In this document: piece after piece, positions 19,201 through 26,239 of the stretch
How the letters are laid out: each line of letters opens with the position of its first letter
Position numbering within the stretch: the first letter of the stretch is position 1
Source of the DNA: Alsobacter metallidurans
GTDB taxonomy: Bacteria; Pseudomonadota; Alphaproteobacteria; Rhizobiales; Beijerinckiaceae
Direction: 5' to 3'
Assembly (NCBI RefSeq): GCF_014636935.1
Contig: NZ_BMES01000001.1
Location: 1,927,782 to 1,991,781 of the forward strand
DNA: 64,000 bases
Notes under the pieces: generated by a model
What the model saw: only the letters and a program-made list of their open reading frames with translations
Told to the model about the DNA's origin: nothing
Database searches by the model: none
Program-made: the position numbers and the translations under genes

Positions 19201-20309
19201 TGTTCATGCGGCACTGGTACCGGATGCTCGGCGCCAAGATCGGCCGCGGCACCGAGGTCTCCACCAACCTCGCCGGTCGCTACGACCTGGTGGAGCTGGG
19301 AGAAGACAACTTCGTCGGCGACGAAGCCGTGCTGGGCGACGAGGAGATCCGCAACGGCTGGATGATCCTGGAGCCCGTCAAGACCGGCGACCGCGTGTTC
19401 ATGGGCAACGATTCGGTGATCCCGCCTGGCTCCGTGCTCGAAAACGACTGCCTCATCGGCGTGAAGTCGACCATCCCGTCCAGCCTCCACGTCAAGAGCG
19501 GCGAGATCTCGTTCGGCAGCCCGGCGATGCTGATCCCGGCGCGCCAGAAGGTGAACGCCAACGCGCAGTCAACCTACCGGCCGTCGAAATGGTGGGTGTT
19601 CGGCCGCACCATCTTCGAGACCCTGCACACGTCCCTGCCGACCGCGACCTTCATCACCTGCGGCTACATCACCGCCGACCTGATGGAGAGCCCGATCACC
19701 AATGGCGAGTGGGGCAAGGCGACCGCCATCTTCCTGGCCGCCGGCATCGTCATCGCGCTCGCGCTGATCGCCGTGTCGGTTGTCGCCAAGTGGCTGCTGA
19801 TGGGCGTCTACAAGCCCACCATGAAGCCGATGTGGTCCTTCTGGGCCATGCGGACCGAGGCTGTCGCCGTGCTCTATGGCGGTCTCGTCGGCAAGGCCTC
19901 GGTGGAGTTCCTGCGCGGCACGCCGTTCCTCCCCATGGTGCTGCGCCTCTACGGCACCAAGATCGGCAAGGGCGTCTGGATGGACCTCACCGACATCACC
20001 GAATTCGACTGCGTGAAGATCGGCGACTTCGCCACCCTCAACATGGGCTCCTGCCTGCAGACGCACCTCTACGAGGACCGCATCATGAAGGTCGGCCGCA
20101 TCGAGGTGAAGCGCGGCGTCCATGTCGGCTGGGGCACGACGGTGCTCTACGACAGCACCGTGGGCGAGTATGCCCGCCTTGGCCAGCTGACCATCGTGAT
20201 GAAGGGCGAGAACATCCCCGCCCACACCAGCTGGGCCGGCGCGCCCGCCATGCCGGTGGCGGTGGTCGAGGCCACGGCCGTGGCCGAGCCCGTGAAGGTC
20301 GCGGCCTGA
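16242..20309 (+). CDS. Pls/PosA-type single-module NRPS with membrane LbH terminal domain (poly-amino-acid synthetase-like)
   Basis: 1355 residues from the ATG at 16242, preceded by GGGAGAG. Order: adenylation domain (about residues 40-540; [11 protein letters not shown] near 189, [20 protein letters not shown] near 427, [20 protein letters not shown] near its end); carrier domain with GGHSL, Ser577 taking phosphopantetheine; then about 750 residues made of three tandem units, each with a membrane helix pair and a soluble, hexapeptide-rich left-handed helix (about 640-870, 880-1110, 1120-1345). No condensation or thioesterase domain is present. This is the plan of epsilon-poly-L-lysine synthetase (Pls), where the three terminal domains join monomers by isopeptide bonds. 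The specificity pocket reads D-L-E-T-I-G-T-V by my hand alignment, close to lysine codes. The product is inferred. Confidence 0.85.
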   Translation: [1355 protein letters not shown]

Positions 20310-20332
20310 AGGCCCGACGCAATCTATTGATG

Positions 20333-20354
20333 ACGGCCCGCTTCGGCGGGCCGT
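20333..20354 (+). terminator. Likely terminator after the Pls-type gene
   Basis: ACGGCCCGC (20333-20341) pairs with GCGGGCCGT (20346-20354) around a TTCG tetraloop. The T-run is short (TTGCGTT), so termination may be partial. Confidence 0.6.
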
Positions 20355-20428
20355 TTGCGTTGAGAGCCGCCGTTCCCCCATCCCCTAAAATGCTCTAAGA
20401 CGCGGAGCCATTCTCCGGGGCCGCCGCC

Positions 20429-21541
20429 ATGTCTCACAATACCTTCGGCCATCTCTTCCGCGTCACGACCTTTGGCGAGAGCCATGGGCCGGCGCTCGGC
20501 TGCGTCATCGATGGTTGCCCGCCCCGGATTCCGCTGACGGCCGAGGACATCCAGGCCGATCTCGACAAGCGCCGCCCCGGCCAGTCGCGCTTCACCACCC
20601 AGCGCCAGGAGCCGGACCAGGTGAAGATCCTGTCCGGCGTCTTCACGGACGAAGCTGGCGTGCAGGTCACGACCGGAACGCCGATCGCGCTGATGATCGA
20701 GAACGTCGACCAGCGCTCCAAGGACTACGGGGAGATCAAGGACAAGTACCGGCCGGGCCACGCCGACTTCACCTATGATGTGAAGTACGGCATCCGCGAC
20801 TACCGCGGCGGCGGTCGGTCCTCCGCTCGTGAGACGGCGGCGCGCGTCGCCGCCGGCGCCGTCGCCCGAAAGGTCGTCGATGGGCTCACGGTGCGCGGCG
20901 CCCTCGTGCAGATCGGGCCGCACAAGATCAATCGCAACAACTGGGATTGGGAGGAGATCTCCCGCAATCCGTTCTTCTGCCCGGACGCGAAGGCGGCCGC
21001 CTTTTTTGCCGAGTATCTCGATGTGATCCGCAAGTCGGGCTCGTCGATCGGCGCGGTGATCGAGGTCGTCGCCGAGGGCGTTCCGGCGGGTCTCGGCGCG
21101 CCGATCTACGGCAAGCTCGATTCCGAACTCGCCAGCGCGCTCATGAGCATCAACGCCGTGAAGGGCGTGGAGATCGGCGCCGGCTTCGGCGCGGCCGAAC
21201 TCACCGGCGAGCAGAACGCCGACGAGATGCGCTACGGCAACGACGGAAAGCCGTTGTTTTTGTCCAACAACGCCGGCGGCGTGCTGGGCGGCATCTCGAC
21301 CAGCCAGCCTGTGGTGGTGCGCTTCGCCGTGAAGCCGACCTCGTCCATACTCACGCCGCGGCTCACCGTTGACCGCAAGGGCGGCGAGACGGATGTTTTC
21401 ACAAAGGGCCGTCACGACCCGTGCGTGGGCATTCGAGCCGTGCCCGTTGGCGAGGCCATGGTCGCGTGCGTGATCGCGGACCAGTTCTTGCGCCACCGGG
21501 GGCAAGTCGGCGCTTCCAGTGCTTGGCCGACAGCCGGCTAA
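20429..21541 (+). CDS. aroC: Chorismate synthase
   Basis: 370 residues, full length. It converts 5-enolpyruvylshikimate 3-phosphate to chorismate with reduced FMN as cofactor, the last step of the shikimate pathway. Signatures seen are [15 protein letters not shown] at residues 12-26, the RRPGQS loop and the RYRGGG-like [17 protein letters not shown] block. The final motif [19 protein letters not shown] is intact. An operator-like repeat cluster overlaps its stop codon and belongs to the next gene. FMN needed by AroC is a product of the pathway served by the next gene. Confidence 0.96.
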   Translation: MSHNTFGHLFRVTTFGESHGPALGCVIDGCPPRIPLTAEDIQADLDKRRPGQSRFTTQRQEPDQVKILSGVFTDEAGVQVTTGTPIALMIENVDQRSKDYGEIKDKYRPGHADFTYDVKYGIRDYRGGGRSSARETAARVAAGAVARKVVDGLTVRGALVQIGPHKINRNNWDWEEISRNPFFCPDAKAAAFFAEYLDVIRKSGSSIGAVIEVVAEGVPAGLGAPIYGKLDSELASALMSINAVKGVEIGAGFGAAELTGEQNADEMRYGNDGKPLFLSNNAGGVLGGISTSQPVVVRFAVKPTSSILTPRLTVDRKGGETDVFTKGRHDPCVGIRAVPVGEAMVACVIADQFLRHRGQVGASSAWPTAG

Positions 21542-21584
21542 TTCAGCGCCGCTTAATCAGCGTAAAATTCAGTGGCGCTGAATT
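21540..21584 (+). promoter_or_regulatory. Operator-like repeat cluster upstream of HTH-RibBA
   Basis: AATTCAGCGCC (21540-21550) has an exact inverse, GGCGCTGAATT (21574-21584). Between them are two related direct copies, TTAATCAGCG (about 21553-21562) and AAATTCAGTG (about 21565-21574). Four related sites in 45 bases end 24 bases before the ATG at 21608, a natural place for a repressor. The first gene product downstream has a helix-turn-helix domain, so autoregulation is the simplest reading. Confidence 0.55.
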
Positions 21585-21607
21585 CGAGCGAGGTTTATGC
21601 TGTCCGC

Positions 21608-22912
21608 ATGAGGTTGGCGGAGTGGCTCCGATCTAAGGGCATGGCGCGGAACGTGTTCGCCCAGCGTATCGGCGTGTCGCCCGCGGCCGTGACCCAGCTT
21701 TGCAATAATGACACGGCCTGGATGTCGCGCGAGACCGCCGAGCTGATATCCAGGGCGACGGCCGGGGCCGTAACGCCAAACGATTTTATCGACCTTCCCA
21801 CGGTTCTCCCGACCGCTTCCGAGGAGCGTTCCATGTCCCATTCGGTCACCGAAGCCATCGAGGCGCTCGCCAGGGGAGAGATCGTGATCGTCACGGACGA
21901 CGATGATCGCGAGAACGAGGGCGACCTCATCTGCGCCGCATCGCTCTGCACGCCGGAGAAGATGGCCTTTATCATCCGCAATACGTGCGGCATCGTCTGC
22001 GCGCCGCTCACCAGCGGCGAGGCCAAGCGGCTGAACCTCAACCCGATGGTGGCCAGCAACGACGCCCCGCTGGGCACGGCCTTTACGGTGACGGTGGACG
22101 TGCGCCACGGCCTCACCACCGGCATCTCGGCCGAGCAGCGTTCCAACACCGTGCGGGCGCTCGCCAACGGCAACATGGGCGCGGGTGATTTCGTGCGCCC
22201 CGGCCACGTCTTCCCGTTGATCGCCAAGGATGGCGGCGTGCTCATGCGCTCCGGCCATACCGAGGCGGCCGTTGACCTCTGCAAGCTGGCAGGCCTGCCG
22301 CCTGTGGGCGTCATCTGCGAACTCGCCAACGACGACGGCACCGTGATGCGCGGCCCGCAGATCGTCGCCTTCGCCGAGCAGCATGCGCTGAAGCGCATTT
22401 CGGTCGCGGACCTGATCGCCCATCGTCAGGCGCGCGAAAAGCTGGTGGAGCGCGTCGCCACCTTCCCGGTGAAGACCGAGATCGGCGAACTCACCGGCTA
22501 CGCCTACGTGACGCCCTACGACTCGGTGCACCACTTCGCCTTCGTGTACGGGCCGATCGGCGACGGCCGCAACATGACGACGCGGCTGCACCGCGCCAAC
22601 GTGGTCGCGGATGTGCTCGGCGGCGGCAAGTCCGTGAACGGCGCGCTGCAACGCTTCAAGGAGGCCGGGCGCGGCGTGCTCGTCTACCTGCGCGACGGAA
22701 CGGCGGGCGTGCCGCTGCAGGAGCTCGATGCGGACCTGTCCTCGTCGGAGGCGGCCCGACAGCGCCAGTGGCGCGAGGTGGGTCTCGGCGCGCAGATCCT
22801 TCGCGACCTCGACGTGCGGTCCATCGTCAACCTGTCGTCGACCCCGCGCTCCTATGTGGGGCTTGCGGGGTTCGGGATCGAGCTGGTCAGGACCGAGCCG
22901 CTGGAAGGGTGA
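21608..22912 (+). CDS. ribB: Helix-turn-helix/3,4-dihydroxy-2-butanone-4-phosphate synthase fusion with degenerate GTP cyclohydrolase II domain
   Basis: 434 residues from the ATG at 21608 (the frame opens at a GTG at 21572). Residues 1-60 are a Cro/YdaS-like HTH: RLAEWLRSKGMARNVFAQRI, GVSPAAVTQL, ATAGAVTPNDF. A short linker leads to RibB (about 78-285), which makes the four-carbon riboflavin precursor from ribulose 5-phosphate: DDDDRENEGDL, and RSGHTEAAVDL in the active site. The C-terminal third aligns with GTP cyclohydrolase II but lacks its zinc cysteines (TTRLHRANVVADVLGGG replaces the Cys-rich loop), so it is probably inactive, as in RibBX proteins. An internal ATG at 21833 with GAGGAG ahead of it could also yield a 359-residue RibBA without the HTH. 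No FMN riboswitch fits in the 66 bases upstream. Confidence 0.88.
   Translation: MRLAEWLRSKGMARNVFAQRIGVSPAAVTQLCNNDTAWMSRETAELISRATAGAVTPNDFIDLPTVLPTASEERSMSHSVTEAIEALARGEIVIVTDDDDRENEGDLICAASLCTPEKMAFIIRNTCGIVCAPLTSGEAKRLNLNPMVASNDAPLGTAFTVTVDVRHGLTTGISAEQRSNTVRALANGNMGAGDFVRPGHVFPLIAKDGGVLMRSGHTEAAVDLCKLAGLPPVGVICELANDDGTVMRGPQIVAFAEQHALKRISVADLIAHRQAREKLVERVATFPVKTEIGELTGYAYVTPYDSVHHFAFVYGPIGDGRNMTTRLHRANVVADVLGGGKSVNGALQRFKEAGRGVLVYLRDGTAGVPLQELDADLSSSEAARQRQWREVGLGAQILRDLDVRSIVNLSSTPRSYVGLAGFGIELVRTEPLEG
21821..21835 (+). promoter_or_regulatory. Internal ribosome-binding site and ATG at the RibB domain boundary
   Basis: GAGGAG (21821-21826) stands six bases before an in-frame ATG (21833) that gives MSHSVTEAIEALARG, the normal beginning of a free-standing RibB. 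It is a stronger site than any seen before the HTH start, so a second, HTH-less product is likely. Confidence 0.55.
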
Positions 22913-22915
22913 TGG

Positions 22916-23311
22916 TCAGCGAACGCTGATGCCGTAAGCACGACGTGTCGACGACCCGGACGGGTAGAGCGCCTCCGCAACCAGAGCGTCCGTGCCTGTG
23001 AAGCCCGGATTCGGCGTATACCAAAGCTGAAGCGAACGGATGCGCTTCATATTGCAAACGTGGCGCACGTTTGATGCGGGGAACGTGGTGTAGTCGACGC
23101 CATCGCGAAACGATGCACGGCCGTTCTTGGGTGGGACGACGATCCGGCCAACGATGCCCGGAATGGGCGTGCAATCTGGGTTTACTGAGGAATAGCGGTC
23201 GAGCTTCCGGGGCACGTCCTGCGGCACGGACACAATGCTCGTCCGGTCGGCGCCGGCCGTGTTGCAGCCGGCAAGTGCGATCGTAACGAGTAGAAACAGC
23301 GGCAAACGCAT
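22916..23311 (-). CDS. Small hypothetical lipoprotein
   Basis: 131 residues. MRLPLFLLVTIALAGC is a lipoprotein signal with the lipobox Cys at residue 16, so the protein is membrane anchored and faces the periplasm. GGAGAGG precedes the ATG. The mature part has two further Cys (PDCTPIPG, HVCNMKR) that could form a disulfide, and a GFTGTDALVAEALYPSGSS stretch that looks like a beta-sandwich repeat of Ig type. No family name can be given. It converges on ribB, with three bases between the stop codons. Confidence 0.7.
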   Translation of the reverse strand: MRLPLFLLVTIALAGCNTAGADRTSIVSVPQDVPRKLDRYSSVNPDCTPIPGIVGRIVVPPKNGRASFRDGVDYTTFPASNVRHVCNMKRIRSLQLWYTPNPGFTGTDALVAEALYPSGSSTRRAYGISVR

Positions 23312-23361
23312 CAGAAAACCTCTCCATCAGAGGCTTCAGCTTAAGCGTCGCCTTGGATCCT

Positions 23362-24282
23362 TCAACCAACCCAGGGTCGGTCCCCCTCCATCAATGCGCG
23401 CATTCTGACGATCTCGGCCCCGGCCGTGTCCAGAAAGGCGCGAATGCGCGGCGAGGCCCGCAGGTCCGGGTGGGTGAGCAACCACAACCCCGCCGAGAAG
23501 TCCGGGTTTAGCGTCGTCAGGCGCACGAGGTCGGGTCGCCGATCGGCGATGAAGCAGGGCAGGGGGCCGACGCCGATGCCCTCCGCGACGGCTTCGGCGA
23601 GCCCCAGCACGGTGTTGATCTTGATCGCCACCTTCTCGGCCGGCACGTGGTCGCGCACGTAGCGCGCCGCCTTCAGATGCCCGAACTGGTCTCCGAGCGA
23701 CACCCAGAAGCGGTCATAAAGATCGCGCTCCTCGATGGTCTCGCCAGCCGCGATGTCCGGAAAATCCGTTCGCCGGCCATAGACCGCCCACACGATGCTG
23801 GCGACGCGCCGCCCCACCAGCGTCTCGGGCGGGCTGTCGGTCGCCCGCACGGCGATGTCGGCGTCGCGCTTGGACAGGTTCAGCGCCTGGTTGGACAGCA
23901 CCATGTCGACCCGGATGTCGGGATAGTTCTGCCGGAAGTTGGCGAGCACCGGCATCAGCAGATGCACCAGCAGCGTGTCGTTGGTGGTGACCCGCACCTC
24001 GCCTGACGGCGTCAGCGCCTGTCCGGCGAGTTTGCGCGAAAATGCCGCCACGTCCCGGTCCATGCGCTCGGCCAGCGCCGCCATCTCTTCGCCGGCCGGC
24101 GTCAGGCCGTAGCCGGTGCGGTGACGCTCGAACAACGACAGCCCGACCCGCTTCTCGATGTCGGCGAGGCGGCGGAACACGGTGGAGTGATTGACCCCGA
24201 GGGTCTCGGCCGCACCGGTGAGCGACCGTGTGTCCGCGATGGCTTTGACCAGACGAAAGTCGTCCCACGGAAGAGGGTTCAT
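23362..24282 (-). CDS. LysR-family transcriptional regulator
   Basis: 306 residues. The N-terminal winged HTH is plain (DDFRLVKAIADTRSLTGAAETLGVNHSTVFRRLADIEKRVG at about 7-48), followed by the co-inducer domain from about residue 90. It is divergent from a DoxX-family gene, and the 128 bases between them hold an inverted repeat suitable for LysR binding, so it probably controls that gene and itself. The His-Ser-Thr recognition helix places it in the branch that often controls small redox or detoxification genes; the inducer is unknown. Confidence 0.9.
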   Translation of the reverse strand: MNPLPWDDFRLVKAIADTRSLTGAAETLGVNHSTVFRRLADIEKRVGLSLFERHRTGYGLTPAGEEMAALAERMDRDVAAFSRKLAGQALTPSGEVRVTTNDTLLVHLLMPVLANFRQNYPDIRVDMVLSNQALNLSKRDADIAVRATDSPPETLVGRRVASIVWAVYGRRTDFPDIAAGETIEERDLYDRFWVSLGDQFGHLKAARYVRDHVPAEKVAIKINTVLGLAEAVAEGIGVGPLPCFIADRRPDLVRLTTLNPDFSAGLWLLTHPDLRASPRIRAFLDTAGAEIVRMRALMEGDRPWVG

Positions 24283-24303
24283 TTGCGTCTCTGCAAGAAA
24301 GTC

Positions 24304-24333
24304 CTTTCGCTATGTGCCATGGATTTGCGAAAG
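24304..24333. promoter_or_regulatory. Inverted repeat between lysR and doxX-like genes
   Basis: CTTTCGC (24304-24310) and GCGAAAG (24327-24333) are exact inverses separated by 16 bases, in the divergent promoter region. This is a plausible LysR regulator site. Confidence 0.45.
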
Positions 24334-24410
24334 AGAGAAGTCCAATGTTCCGCCCATGGAAGCCGCCGGCATGGGCCGGGCGGCAAGCGACACCCCCGGA
24401 GAACACAGCC

Positions 24411-24842
24411 ATGGTCGACCCCCGCACCGCCCCCTACGCCCTGTTGTTGCTGCGCGTGACGCTCGGCGTCATGTTCATCGCCCACGCCGCCCTGAAGGTC
24501 TTTGTCTTCACCGTGCCCGGCTTCGCCGGCTTCCTCGCCCAGGTCGGCATGCCGTCCTTCATGGCGCTGCCCGTGATTCTGCTCGAGGCGTTCGGCGGGC
24601 TCGCCCTCATCCTCGGCGTTTATGCCCGCGCGGTGGCGTTGGTGCTCACCCCCGTGCTGCTCGGCGCGCTCTCGGTGCATGTCGGCAACGGCTGGCTGTT
24701 CACGGCCCCGAACGGCGGCTGGGAATACCCGGCGTTTCTGGTGATCGCCGGCCTCACGGTGGTGCTTGGCGGTGACGGCGCCCTGGCGCTCCGGCCGACG
24801 GCGCTTCCGGCGCGCGAGCGGCTTGCCACGCAGACCGCCTGA
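24411..24842 (+). CDS. DoxX-family membrane protein
   Basis: 143 residues from the ATG at 24411, which has GGAGAA about nine bases upstream; the frame opens earlier without a ribosome site. It has four hydrophobic helices (LLLLRVTLGVMFIAHAALKV, LPVILLEAFGGLALILGV, AVALVLTPVLLGAL, YPAFLVIAGLTVVLGG), the DoxX layout. Family members are inner-membrane proteins linked to thiosulfate or quinone redox chemistry and stress; the individual function is not known. It is probably under control of the divergent LysR regulator. Confidence 0.85.
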   Translation: MVDPRTAPYALLLLRVTLGVMFIAHAALKVFVFTVPGFAGFLAQVGMPSFMALPVILLEAFGGLALILGVYARAVALVLTPVLLGALSVHVGNGWLFTAPNGGWEYPAFLVIAGLTVVLGGDGALALRPTALPARERLATQTA

Positions 24843-24862
24843 TCTATCTATCCCGTATCGAA

Positions 24863-24891
24863 GCCGCTCCGGCTCTCCCGGGGCGGCTTTT
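24863..24891 (+). terminator. Rho-independent terminator after the DoxX gene
   Basis: GCCGCTCCGG (from 24863) pairs with the complementary stretch ending GGGCGGC (24887), followed by TTTT. Confidence 0.8.
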
Positions 24892-24913
24892 CATTGAATG
24901 GATTTCGCACGAC

Positions 24914-25102
24914 ATGAACGAGCCGAATGGCCAAACCCAGCCCGCGCCAAACCGTCTATCGCCCGCCCCGATGCGCTCCCCCAAACCGACCGCGCACGCC
25001 CAAGGCGGCTGCACGGGCCACAGCCTGAGTCAGCGCGTGGTCGCTCTCGTCACCGGTCGGTGCTCAGAAACCGGCAAGCGCATCACCGCCGCGGGACTGT
25101 GA
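24914..25102 (+). CDS. Possible small hypothetical protein
   Basis: 62 residues with a Pro-rich first half and a second half, GCTGHSLSQRVVALVTGRCSE, holding two Cys and one His. Codon third positions are mostly G or C, like real genes here, but there is no clear ribosome site and no recognised family. It fills the gap between the DoxX terminator and the convergent tsaC gene. It may be chance. Confidence 0.25.
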   Translation: MNEPNGQTQPAPNRLSPAPMRSPKPTAHAQGGCTGHSLSQRVVALVTGRCSETGKRITAAGL

Positions 25103-25108
25103 TCGAGC

Positions 25109-26107
25109 TCAGCCGCGCGGGGCCGCGGCCCTGCGCAAGCGATCATTGATCGCTTCTCCAAGACCCCTGTCCGGAATGGGAGCTGCCGCGATCGTGGCCG
25201 CGCCCGACCCATCCAGCCGCCGCAGCATGGCAAAGAGGTTCGCGGCCGCCTCGGCGAGGTCTCCTGAGGGGCTGAGATTGGCCGTCGCCGCCGCGCCCGC
25301 GGCGCCCTGCGGCGAAGATGGACCAAACAGCAGAGCGGCCTCGCCCGGGCGTATCGCCTGTGCGGCGAGCCGCACGGCCGCTTTCGGCGCGTAGTGCGAG
25401 GCCAACATGCCGGGCGCCACGGGCGCATGGTCCGCCTCGGAGAAGACCGCTTCGTCCAGCCCCCGGCCCAGCGCCGTCTCGATCGCGTCCCGCGCCACCC
25501 CGCCGGGCCGCAACAGCGTGACCTTGCCATCCAGACAGGACACAATCGTGGATTCGACGCCGACCTCGGTCGGGCCGCCGCTCACGACTGCGTCGATCCG
25601 CCCGTCGAGATCCTCGAGCACGTGCTCCGCCGCCGTGGGGCTGACGCGGCCCGAGCGGTTCGCGGAGGGCGCCGCCACCGGGCGTCCGACGAGGCGCAGC
25701 AAGGCGTTCGCGATCGCGTGCGCGGGAACCCGCAAAGCCACGCTGTCCAGCCCCGCGGTGGCGAGGTCCGCCACCGAACAGGTCGGCGCCTTGGGGACCA
25801 CCAGCGTCAGCGGCCCCGGCCAGAACGCCCGCGCCAGCGCGAGCGCATCCGCTCCGAAAACGCCTTCGCGCTGCGCTGCCGCGAGGTCCGGCACATGCGC
25901 GATCAGCGGATTGAAGCTCGGCCGCTCCTTGGCGGCGTAGATGCCCGCCACCGCCCGCCCGTCGGTCGCATCCGCGCCGAGGCCGTAGACCGTCTCGGTG
26001 GGAAACGCCACGAGCCCGCCGTCGCGCAGCAGGGCCGCAGCCCGGGCGAGGCCTGCCTCGTCAGGCTGGAGGCGGGCGGTCCGGCGTGTTGACGCTGTAT
26101 CGTTCAT
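25109..26107 (-). CDS. tsaC: L-threonylcarbamoyladenylate synthase (Sua5 type)
   Basis: 332 residues, the long Sua5 form: YrdC domain (about 13-205) plus C-terminal Sua5 domain. It makes threonylcarbamoyl-AMP from Thr, bicarbonate and ATP for the t6A modification of tRNAs that read ANN codons. Seen are FPTETVYGLGADA, the nucleotide-binding AAKERPSFNPLIAHV (K-x-R-x2-S-x-N), PSANRSGRVSPT and the interdomain SHYAPKA. It is cytoplasmic and stands alone. It converges on the uncertain small gene at 24914. Confidence 0.94.
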   Translation of the reverse strand: MNDTASTRRTARLQPDEAGLARAAALLRDGGLVAFPTETVYGLGADATDGRAVAGIYAAKERPSFNPLIAHVPDLAAAQREGVFGADALALARAFWPGPLTLVVPKAPTCSVADLATAGLDSVALRVPAHAIANALLRLVGRPVAAPSANRSGRVSPTAAEHVLEDLDGRIDAVVSGGPTEVGVESTIVSCLDGKVTLLRPGGVARDAIETALGRGLDEAVFSEADHAPVAPGMLASHYAPKAAVRLAAQAIRPGEAALLFGPSSPQGAAGAAATANLSPSGDLAEAAANLFAMLRRLDGSGAATIAAAPIPDRGLGEAINDRLRRAAAPRG

Positions 26108-26239
26108 CTCTAAACTATCGCCCGACGCGCGCGAGTGCGCCTTATTTCGCAGTCGCTTCGCTTAGCACGGCGACTATGATGCGCGCCAACGGTCGCGTGA
26201 GCGGCCGATCCAACGCTGCGCTCCGGGAGAAACACGCCG

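Noticed and set aside
16812-19490. 892-residue open frame on the minus strand
   Set aside because: It is the antisense shadow of the Pls-type gene; GC-rich third positions remove stop codons. Composition is His/Arg/Asp/Gly-rich with no domain.
17174-20398. 1074-residue open frame in another plus frame
   Set aside because: Shadow of the same gene in a second frame; Arg/Pro-rich, no recognisable fold.
21541-21607. FMN riboswitch ahead of ribB
   Set aside because: Only 66 bases separate aroC from the HTH start and none of the conserved RFN helices is visible.
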